In this document: positions 1 to 6,728 of the stretch, in pieces | Layout: every line of letters starts with the position of its first letter | Position numbering within the stretch: the first letter of the stretch is position 1 | From: an uncultured Collinsella sp. | GTDB lineage: Bacteria; Actinomycetota; Coriobacteriia; Coriobacteriales; Coriobacteriaceae | DNA: 14,318 nt | Direction: 5' to 3' | Assembly: GCA_934675795.1 (NCBI GenBank) | Contig: CAKURW010000044.1 | Coordinates: 1 to 14,318, forward strand | Translations under genes and position numbers: made by a program | Notes under the pieces: generated by a model | The model's database searches: none | What the model saw: the letters and a program-made list of their open reading frames with translations, nothing else | Told to the model about the DNA's origin: nothing

Positions 1-668
1 ATGGCGGAATGCAGGGAAACGGCAAGCGTGAACTGCTCGGGGATGTCGGCAAATTTGCGAATACCGGGAATAACGCCGCTGGTAGAGACAGTGAGGTGAC
101 GAGCACCGATACCGATGCCATCGGGGTCGTTGAGGATTCGCAACGCCTTGAGAACCTCGTCGTAGTTGGCAAACGGCTCGCCCTGGCCCATGAAGACAAC
201 GCTCGTGACGCGCTCGCCAAAGTCGTTGGATACATGAAGTACCTGGTCGACGATCTCTTGAGCGGTCAGAGAGCGCTTGAGGCCGTTGAGACCGGTAGCG
301 CAAAAGGCACAGCCCATGCCGCAGCCTGCCTGGGTGGAAACGCAGACGGAAAGCTTGTTGCGACGGGGCATACCGACAGTTTCGACGGAAATGCCGTCGT
401 GGTACTCGAGCAGATACTTGCGCGAGCCATCTTTGGAAACCTGCTTGGTGAGTTCAGTCGGCGTATCAAAGGCAAAAGCCTCTTTAAGCTGCTCGCGGAA
501 AGCCTTGGGAAGGTTGGTCATGTCGTCGAACGAACAAACGTTCTTCTCAAAGACCCATTCGATGAGCTGCTTCGCGCGGAAGGCGGGCTGGCCAAGCTCG
601 GCCACGAGCTCGCGAATATCGTTTTGGCTCAAGTCGCGAATGTCCTGAGATTTAGTCCTGGGATTCAT
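1..668 (-). CDS. rlmN: 23S rRNA (adenine-2503-C2)/tRNA dual methyltransferase RlmN, 3' end cut off by window
   Basis: Radical-SAM enzyme that methylates C2 of A2503 in 23S rRNA and of A37 in some tRNAs, in the cytoplasm. I translated the minus strand from the ATG at 668; 222 codons are readable before the window edge, against about 340-390 residues for the family, so the C-terminal third is missing. Residues 1-60 form the usual N-terminal RNA-binding part (FRAKQLIEWVF at 30-40). The radical-SAM cluster motif CGMGCAFC supplies C116, C120 and C123, and the SAM-binding strand reads FMGQGEP at 159-165, where most RlmN proteins have MGMGEP. The methyl-accepting and catalytic C-terminal cysteine lies outside the window. 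A weak ribosome site (AAAGG) precedes the start. The gene is divergent from ddl across 85 bases. Cfr, the C8 methylating relative, is less likely because of the GEP rather than GEA after the strand. Confidence 0.95.
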   Translation of the reverse strand, partial: MNPRTKSQDIRDLSQNDIRELVAELGQPAFRAKQLIEWVFEKNVCSFDDMTNLPKAFREQLKEAFAFDTPTELTKQVSKDGSRKYLLEYHDGISVETVGMPRRNKLSVCVSTQAGCGMGCAFCATGLNGLKRSLTAQEIVDQVLHVSNDFGERVTSVVFMGQGEPFANYDEVLKALRILNDPDGIGIGARHLTVSTSGVIPGIRKFADIPEQFTLAVSLHSA

Positions 669-683
669 GGAAGCCTTTCGATT

Positions 684-713
684 TTGGGGAAACGTAGAGG
701 GTATCGCTACAAT
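684..713 (+). promoter_or_regulatory. Probable sigma-70-type promoter of ddl-dinG
   Basis: TACAAT at 708-713 is a good -10 box. TTGGGG at 684-689, 18 bases upstream, is a tolerable -35. Transcription would begin near 720 and give a leader of about 34 bases. The ribosome site AGGAGG at 739-744 stands 9 bases before the ddl ATG. The same 85-base gap must hold the rlmN promoter; TATAAT is present on the minus strand at 737-732, but no matching -35 is visible for it. Confidence 0.5.
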
Positions 714-753
714 ATGGTATCAGCTGCTGAAATTATAGAGGAGGAGTCTGCCC

Positions 754-1719
754 ATGCCGGGTAAAAGCCTAGAGAACATGCACGTAGCGGTCTTGGCGGG
801 CGGTCATTCCGCTGAGCGCGAGATCTCGCTCAATTCGGGAAAGAACGTCGTGGTTGCCTTGAAGGAGGCCGGCTACACTTCGGTGGAGCTGCTCGACACG
901 GCTGCCGATGATTTTATGGTAACCATGGCGACCGGCGGCTTTGACGTGGCGTTTATCGCCATGCACGGTGCCGGCGGCGAGGATGGCGCCATGCAAGGCG
1001 CCATGGAGACCCTGGGTATCCCCTACACGGCTTCGGGCGTGCTTGCCAGCGCCTGCGGTGCCGACAAGGAGGTCTCTAAGCTCCTGTACGCCAAGGCGGG
1101 CATTCCCATTGCCCCCGGCCTTGCGCTCGAGGTGGGCGATGAAGTCGATATCGATCATATCGTCGAGGTTTGTGGCGAGCGCTGCTTTGTGAAGCCGGCC
1201 GTCAACGGTTCCAGCTATGGCATTTCCCTGGTCCATGAGCCCTCCGAGCTGCCCGCGGCAATCGCCAAGGCGTTTGCGTACGGCGACAAAGTGCTGGTCG
1301 AGAAGTGCATCGAGGGTACCGAGATCACCGTCGGCGTGTACGGCGAGGACGACGTGCGCGCCCTGCCGATTGTCGAGATTCGCAAGCCCGAGGACTGTGA
1401 GTTCTACGATCTGGACGTGAAGTATGTCGACCCTACGGACATCCATCGTATTCCGGCGCAGATTTCACCCGAGAATTACGCTCGCGCTCAGGAGCTTGCC
1501 TGTGCTGCTCACAAGGCCCTCGGTTGCCTGGGCATCTCGCGCAGCGATTTTATCGTGAGCGAGGACGGCCCCGTCATCCTCGAGACCAACACCATTCCCG
1601 GCATGACCGATACGTCGCTGTATCCGGATGAGATTCGCCACACAGACGACATGACGTTCCCGCAGGTCTGTGACAGCCTGATCCGTATGGGCCTTCGTCG
1701 AGCGGGCATTGCATGCTAA
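754..1719 (+). CDS. ddl: D-alanine--D-alanine ligase
   Basis: ATP-grasp ligase that joins two D-alanines for the peptidoglycan stem peptide, in the cytoplasm. The 321 residues match the usual 300-370. Visible motifs in order: GGHSAEREISL at 16-26 with E21, the D-Ala1-binding glutamate; HGAGGEDG at 71-78; the flexible serine loop NGSSYGIS at 151-158; the omega loop FYDLDVKY at 217-224, where the final tyrosine marks the D-Ala type and not the D-lactate-making VanA type; SRSDF at 262-266; and the magnesium-binding ETNTIPGMT at 277-285. The start is fixed by a strong AGGAGG site. The stop codon overlaps the dinG start by 7 bases, so the two are almost certainly co-transcribed and translationally coupled. 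The D-Ala-type omega loop predicts ordinary glycopeptide-sensitive precursors, which is an inference. Confidence 0.96.
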   Translation: MPGKSLENMHVAVLAGGHSAEREISLNSGKNVVVALKEAGYTSVELLDTAADDFMVTMATGGFDVAFIAMHGAGGEDGAMQGAMETLGIPYTASGVLASACGADKEVSKLLYAKAGIPIAPGLALEVGDEVDIDHIVEVCGERCFVKPAVNGSSYGISLVHEPSELPAAIAKAFAYGDKVLVEKCIEGTEITVGVYGEDDVRALPIVEIRKPEDCEFYDLDVKYVDPTDIHRIPAQISPENYARAQELACAAHKALGCLGISRSDFIVSEDGPVILETNTIPGMTDTSLYPDEIRHTDDMTFPQVCDSLIRMGLRRAGIAC

Positions 1720-4607
1720 TCGAGGACGCGGTTTCGTCAGGAACGCCGCAGTTTGTCATCGACTCCTATGCCACGATTGCCGAACGCGCCAAAACGCAGT
1801 CCTTCGGCCTTATCGAGGAAGATGTAATTGTCCTCGATACCGAGACCACAGGTCTTTCGGTGCAGGACAACGAGCTGATCGAGATCTCGGCGGCCCGTCT
1901 TTCGGGCCGCGAGATCGTCGACCGCTTCGATACCTTCGTGCATCCCAAGCAGCTGATTCCCGCCGAGATTACCGAGCTCACGAGCATTACAAATGCCGAT
2001 GTGGCAGATGCCCCGTCGGCCGTTGAGGCCGTAGCCGCTCTCGCCGATTTTGTCGGTGGTTGCCCGGTAATCGCACATAACGCCACGTTCGACCGCTCGT
2101 TTATCGAGTCGGTCAAAGGCGGCGTCAACGTGAGCGATATTTGGATCGATTCGCTGGCGCTGTCGCGCATCGCGCTTCCGCGCCTGGCCTCGCACAAGCT
2201 GTCTTTTATGGCCGATCTGTTTGGCTGTGACTCGGTATCACACCGTGCCAATGCCGACGTCGACGCCCTGTGTGGCGTATGGCGCGTGTTACTCGTGGCG
2301 CTCACCGACTTGCCCCAGGGCCTCATGGCGCGCCTAGCCGACATGCATCCGGACGTGCCTTGGTCCTATCGTCCTATCTTCTCATTCTTGGCAGGGCAGA
2401 ACCCTGGTTCTATCTTCTCTCTCAGCGCCGCTCGTGCTGACGTTCTCAAGGCCGATCGCGCCGACGATCGGGTGGACGCCGATGAACTGCCGGTTCTCAA
2501 GATGCCGAGTCGTGAGGAGATTGAGGCAGACTATGCGCCAGGTGGCCTGGTCAATCGCATGTATCCCACCTACGAGCCGCGCGATGAGCAGATCGCGATG
2601 GCGCTCGAGGTCCGCGATGCGCTGGTCACGGGCACTCATCGAGTAATTGAGGCAGGCACAGGCGTCGGCAAATCGATGGCCTATCTGGTGCCGTTTGCCG
2701 AGGCGGCACGCCGTAACAACATCACGGTTGGTATTGCGACCAAATCGAACAATCTTGCCGACCAGCTCATGTATCATGAGCTGCCAAAACTTGCCGAGCA
2801 ACTGGACGGTGATCTGTCGTTTTGCGCGCTCAAGGGGTATGACCACTATCCGTGCCTGCGCAAGCTTGAGCGCATGAGCCGCGGCCAGGTCGAGATTACC
2901 ACCAAGCGCGATCCGGCGGACACGCTCACGGCGGTCGCGGTCATTATGGCGTACGTCTGCCAATCAGCCGATGGCGACCTCGACTCACTTGGCATTCGGT
3001 GGCGCAGCGTCAACCGCCCCGACTTTACGACAGCCTCGCGCGAGTGTGCTCGTCGCCTCTGCCCGTTTTTCCCTGATAAATGTTTGGTCCACGGCGCTCG
3101 CCGTCGTGCGGCGCATGCCGACGTGGTGGTCACCAACCATTCCCTGCTGTTCCGCAATGTTGCGGCCGAGGGCAGGATTTTACCTCCGATTCGTCATTGG
3201 GTAATCGACGAGGCCCATTCCATCGAGCGCGAGGCGCGCCGTCAGTGGGCGCGCGTGGTGTCGGCGGACGAATCACGCGTTCTGTTTGAGCGCCTGGGCG
3301 GCTCGACCACCGGCGCGCTAAGCCAGGTTTCCCGTGATTTGGCAACCTCCGAGGGCTCTACGCTCTATCTGGGCCTTACTGCCAAGGCGACGTCGACGGT
3401 TGCGCGCGCGAGCATGGCGATCGCCGACGTGTTCGATGGTGTTCGCGAGCTCGGCCGCCGTGCGCGTGGGGGTTATGACAATGCCAATCTATGGATTGGC
3501 CCCGAGCTGCGCGAATCAGACGACTGGCATGATTTCTTACAGTCGGCCTACACTGGCATCGACGCATTGGAACAAGCTGACAAGAGCGTCGACGCGCTGG
3601 TGCAAGCCGTCGCCGCCGACAAGCCCGAGGTTGTTGTCGACCTGGGTGATATCTCGCGCCGCCTGCACGAGCTGGCCGAGAACCTCAAACTCATCATTGA
3701 TGGCACCGACGAGCACTACGTGTATTCGCTGCAGGTCAATCGCAGGGTGCGTGCCGGCGGAGAGTCGATGACCGCAGAGCGCATCGATATTGGCGAGGCC
3801 TTGGCAACCGAGTGGCTGCCCGAGGTTCACACGGCTATCTTTGCCTCGGCGACCATGACGGTGTCCAAAAGCTTTGAACACTTTAACCACGCGGTCGGCC
3901 TCGATCGCATCGGTGCTTCAACATCTTCATCGCTGCACTTGGACTCGAGCTACGACTTCGATTCGAACATGGCTGTAGTCGTTGCGGGCGATATCCCCGA
4001 TCCGCGCGATTGTGAGAGCTATCTTACGGCGCTCGAGCGCGTGCTGGTCGACGCCCATCTTGCCATGGGCGGATCGGTGCTCACGTTGTTCACCAATCGG
4101 CGCGACATGGAAGACCTGTACGCCCGCGTTGAGCCCAAGATGGCCCGTGCGGGTCTGGAGCTCAACTGCCAGCAGCGCAACTCATCTCCTCGTCGCCTGC
4201 GCGACCGGTTTATCAATGAGCCGACCTCGTCGCTTTTTGCGCTTAAGGCCTTCTGGGAGGGGTTTGACGCCAGCGGCGAGACGCTGCGTTGCGTCATTAT
4301 TCCCAAGCTGCCGTTCTCGAGCCCCACGGACCCGCTCTCGTGCGAGCGCAACCTGCGCGAAGACCGCGCTTGGGCGCGCTATTCGCTGCCCGAGGCGGTG
4401 CTCGAGGTCAAGCAGGCGGCCGGCCGCCTTATCCGCTCGTCGACCGATTGCGGCGTGCTGATTCTGGCCGACCCGCGCCTGGTGACGAAGGGCTACGGAA
4501 AGAAGTTCTTAACGTCGCTGCCCACGAGCTCCTACCAGCGCATCGAATCGGCGCAGATCGGGCACTATCTGCAACTGTGGCGCGCACGCCACGAGCGGCG
4601 GCGCTAA
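1713..4607 (+). CDS. dinG: DinG-type fused 3'-5' exonuclease / XPD-family superfamily 2 helicase
   Basis: DNA repair protein of 964 residues combining two enzymes. Residues 36-200 are a DEDDh exonuclease like DnaQ: LDTETTGL with D42 and E44, HNATFD with D127, and HRANADVD with H177 and D182. Residues 285-964 are an XPD-like helicase: Walker A AGTGVGKS at 314-321, DEAH at 499-502, SATMT at 712-716, a WEGFD motif V, and QAAGRLIRS at 901-909. Cysteines C381, C445, C450 and C457 have the spacing of an XPD/E. coli DinG iron-sulfur cluster and lie just before VVVTNHSLLF, the usual place. The exonuclease fusion resembles Bacillus and Staphylococcus DinG, which from published work lacks the cluster. 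The ATG at 1713 lies inside the end of ddl, and only a weak GAGCGG stands upstream, so translation probably depends on coupling. The stop overlaps the convergent WYL gene. The likely role is clearing R-loops, forks or damaged ends. Confidence 0.92.
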   Translation: MLIEDAVSSGTPQFVIDSYATIAERAKTQSFGLIEEDVIVLDTETTGLSVQDNELIEISAARLSGREIVDRFDTFVHPKQLIPAEITELTSITNADVADAPSAVEAVAALADFVGGCPVIAHNATFDRSFIESVKGGVNVSDIWIDSLALSRIALPRLASHKLSFMADLFGCDSVSHRANADVDALCGVWRVLLVALTDLPQGLMARLADMHPDVPWSYRPIFSFLAGQNPGSIFSLSAARADVLKADRADDRVDADELPVLKMPSREEIEADYAPGGLVNRMYPTYEPRDEQIAMALEVRDALVTGTHRVIEAGTGVGKSMAYLVPFAEAARRNNITVGIATKSNNLADQLMYHELPKLAEQLDGDLSFCALKGYDHYPCLRKLERMSRGQVEITTKRDPADTLTAVAVIMAYVCQSADGDLDSLGIRWRSVNRPDFTTASRECARRLCPFFPDKCLVHGARRRAAHADVVVTNHSLLFRNVAAEGRILPPIRHWVIDEAHSIEREARRQWARVVSADESRVLFERLGGSTTGALSQVSRDLATSEGSTLYLGLTAKATSTVARASMAIADVFDGVRELGRRARGGYDNANLWIGPELRESDDWHDFLQSAYTGIDALEQADKSVDALVQAVAADKPEVVVDLGDISRRLHELAENLKLIIDGTDEHYVYSLQVNRRVRAGGESMTAERIDIGEALATEWLPEVHTAIFASATMTVSKSFEHFNHAVGLDRIGASTSSSLHLDSSYDFDSNMAVVVAGDIPDPRDCESYLTALERVLVDAHLAMGGSVLTLFTNRRDMEDLYARVEPKMARAGLELNCQQRNSSPRRLRDRFINEPTSSLFALKAFWEGFDASGETLRCVIIPKLPFSSPTDPLSCERNLREDRAWARYSLPEAVLEVKQAAGRLIRSSTDCGVLILADPRLVTKGYGKKFLTSLPTSSYQRIESAQIGHYLQLWRARHERRR

Positions 4608-5521
4608 AGCGGACAGACGAGGGTTTTTGCCATATCGCACAGACGCTTTGACAGGGCGGGGTCATCCAAGATGCGGATGGCTCCGCCCGCTGCGATTACC
4701 TGGCTCAGTAGCCAACGCTCGGAGCCGTAATGCACGGTTACCGTTGCCATGTCTGCCCCGCTGTGCTCGATTAGAGTGATGCCGGCCCAGTCCAGATGCT
4801 CCGCCATATCGAATGGCATCAGGAGCTTTGCGCTACGCTGTGTCCGGGCAAGGGAATCGCGGAGGGATGCAACGTCCGGTGCGTGAGGCACGACGGAGTC
4901 TTCCGTCAAGGTGAGTCCCTCGATTTTATCCATGCGATAGGTGCGCTGCTCATCGACTGTGATGTCCCAGGCAATCAGGTATGTTTGGTCGCCGTTTGCC
5001 GTAATGCGCAAGGGATCGACCAGACGCTCGCGTGGCCGTGCATCGTCCATCGAGCGATACGAGATGCGGCAGCGAACGCCGTCCTGAATGGCGCAGCTCA
5101 GCTGCTGCCAGTGCGACCCGTGGTTGACGGTGTCAAAGACGCGCTGGTTATAGCCGAGCTCTTCGGGTAGAAGGGCATGTCGAATCCGAGCTGCCGTCTG
5201 CGGCTCGATCCCCAACGATTCAAGTTCATGGTTGAGCACAGCGCCTTCGGCGGCACTCAGGCGCAGCGGTAGCACACGTCCGGCGTCACCGGTGAGAACC
5301 ACACGCTCGCCGTGGCATTCGCAGATGATGCGCGCACCCGATTCTCGGTCCGCGAGCGTCGAGACGATCTCGAGAATCTCGTCGAGCGACACCCCTGTGA
5401 TGTCAAAGCGGCTGCAAATCTCGGCTCGTGTCATGCCGCTCTCGCCGGCGGCGTAGAGGGCCTCCATGATGTCGATGGCGCGCGAGAGTCTCTGCTCGCT
5501 GGTGAGTTTACGCACGGGCAT
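4604..5521 (-). CDS. WYL-domain transcriptional regulator, PafC-like, second gene of a pair
   Basis: Predicted cytoplasmic regulator of 305 residues from the ATG at 5521. A TTG at 5542 could add seven residues, but it has no ribosome site, whereas AAAGGACGG lies 9 bases before the ATG. Residues 8-75 look like a winged-helix DNA-binding domain (MTRAEICSRFDITGVSLDEI). Residues 85-125 form a linker common in the family (LRLSAAEGAVLNHELESLG). Residues 135-205 are the WYL domain: VDPLRI, then TYL at 180-182 in place of WYL, then RTYRMDKI at 193-200, the basic patch that in the family contacts nucleic acid or another ligand. A C-terminal extension follows, as in PafC. The start overlaps the upstream WYL gene by 14 bases, which points to one operon and perhaps a heterodimer. 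The stop overlaps the stop of convergent dinG by 4 bases. No Pup-proteasome gene is visible nearby, so the PafC name is by similarity only. Confidence 0.85.
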   Translation of the reverse strand: MPVRKLTSEQRLSRAIDIMEALYAAGESGMTRAEICSRFDITGVSLDEILEIVSTLADRESGARIICECHGERVVLTGDAGRVLPLRLSAAEGAVLNHELESLGIEPQTAARIRHALLPEELGYNQRVFDTVNHGSHWQQLSCAIQDGVRCRISYRSMDDARPRERLVDPLRITANGDQTYLIAWDITVDEQRTYRMDKIEGLTLTEDSVVPHAPDVASLRDSLARTQRSAKLLMPFDMAEHLDWAGITLIEHSGADMATVTVHYGSERWLLSQVIAAGGAIRILDDPALSKRLCDMAKTLVCPL

Positions 5522-6530
5522 GCTCGTGCACCGTCCTTTCAATGAGGCGGTTCCACGCCTGCTTGAGCGATTTGGGGGCCACGGGCCTCATGCCGTCCAC
5601 GGCGTGGGCCATGCAAAATGAGGCGGCGGCTTCAAGGTCACGCACGTCAACGGTCCAGGCCCATCCCACATCGGTGTGTGCGAGCTCACCTCGCCCGCGC
5701 GTGAGGCCGTTGATCATATCGATCTGCGTCTGAGGGGCGAACGAGAACGTGGCTGCAACGGGCGATCGGTCGGCAAAATCGAATTCAAAGAACAGATAGT
5801 CGTTGAGATTGAAGTCCGCAGGGATGGCGTAGGCCTTCGAAGGACGCCAAGCGCGAACGATACGGTCGCAGCGGAATGTCCTGATGCCGTCGGCGACATT
5901 GTCGAGGCCGCAGAAGTACGCCACGCCCTCGCGTTCGAACATGCCGTAGACGCAGACGGTACGTTCTTTCTGCTCGCCGCGTCCGTTCTGATATAAAAAT
6001 CGCAGCGCGCATCGCTCGGCAAAGGCGCTCCATACCGCATCGACGGTGGGAGAGCGGCGGATTGGTGCTTCGTCCACCGTCGTCCTACCGGTGAGATAGG
6101 CAATCTTGGAGCGAATATCGGCAAGCGGTGCGGCAAAAGTGGATGAGCCGGCCGCTAGTGTCTGGTCGATGGCGTTGAGCAGGATATCGGCGTCGTCTGC
6201 GGTGATGAGGCCGCCTGCTGCAAAGGTGTGCTCGCGGTCGATTGTCCACGAGCTTTCCTCGGTCTCCTGCGCACCGGCGGGGCGAACCTCCTTGATTAAG
6301 ATGCCACGCTCGAGCAGTTTGTCACGATCGCGCCGAAACTTGCGCTTATCCGAGTCGATGTTGCCGGAGCCATATCCCAGGTCGGAATCCAAGACGATCT
6401 GCTCGGTCGTCAGCGGTTCGGGGGAGCTGTTGAGCACAAAGAAAAGATTGAGGATGCGCTGAGCCGTTTTATCGAAACTGGGCTCCGAATTCCCCTTTTT
6501 AATTGTCGCGGTCGTGTCGCTTGCCGTCAT
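5508..6530 (-). CDS. WYL-domain transcriptional regulator, PafB-like, first gene of a pair
   Basis: Predicted DNA-binding regulator of 340 residues. Residues 20-80 are a helix-turn-helix of the PafB kind: AQRILNLFFVLNSSPEPLTTEQIV, then a GYG turn, then KFRRDRDKLLERGI, which matches the characteristic RDK-x-LRELG helix of that family. The WYL domain spans about 162-235, with AYF at 204-206 replacing the name-giving residues and RTFRCDRI at 217-224 as the conserved arginine patch. In mycobacteria PafB and PafC form one activator of the LexA-independent DNA-damage response; a similar job here is inference. The ATG at 6530 is preceded by GAGGAT about 5 bases away. TAAAAT on the minus strand at 6571-6566 is a possible -10, but no good -35 is seen. 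The two genes share a 14-base overlap. Confidence 0.85.
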   Translation of the reverse strand: MTASDTTATIKKGNSEPSFDKTAQRILNLFFVLNSSPEPLTTEQIVLDSDLGYGSGNIDSDKRKFRRDRDKLLERGILIKEVRPAGAQETEESSWTIDREHTFAAGGLITADDADILLNAIDQTLAAGSSTFAAPLADIRSKIAYLTGRTTVDEAPIRRSPTVDAVWSAFAERCALRFLYQNGRGEQKERTVCVYGMFEREGVAYFCGLDNVADGIRTFRCDRIVRAWRPSKAYAIPADFNLNDYLFFEFDFADRSPVAATFSFAPQTQIDMINGLTRGRGELAHTDVGWAWTVDVRDLEAAASFCMAHAVDGMRPVAPKSLKQAWNRLIERTVHEHARA

Positions 6531-6629
6531 AGAATCCTCGCATGAGAAGGTGGTTTGCTGCCATGATTTTAGTCCGATATGGAGATTAGGCTATATCCTT
6601 GTCCGCTCGGGGCGTTAAGATGGCCCGAA

Positions 6630-6660
6630 TTCGGTCGTTTGCGCTCGCTCGGGGTATACT
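6630..6660 (+). promoter_or_regulatory. Possible promoter of the M28-like gene
   Basis: TATACT at 6655-6660 is a good -10 in the 198-base gap between the divergent WYL operon and the M28-like gene. The best -35 is TTCGGT at 6630-6635 with a long 19-base spacer. The leader would be about 62 bases. The call is weak because of the spacer. Confidence 0.3.
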
Positions 6661-6728
6661 TTCGACTATATACGGTTCTAATGTGCATGCATTGGGCCTA
6701 TTTGTCGGATTATGGATGTGGAGCGCAC

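Noticed and set aside
9..764. 251-codon plus-strand open frame over rlmN
   Set aside because: The minus strand encodes RlmN with an intact radical-SAM motif; the plus frame has no recognisable domain and overlaps the ddl start.
769..1446. 225-codon minus-strand open frame inside ddl
   Set aside because: Antisense shadow of a well-supported ligase gene, with no ribosome site or family features.
6579..6728. Upstream extension of the M28-like protein
   Set aside because: The extra 50 residues contain no family sequence, cover the likely promoter and lack a ribosome site; the ATG at 6729 is better supported.
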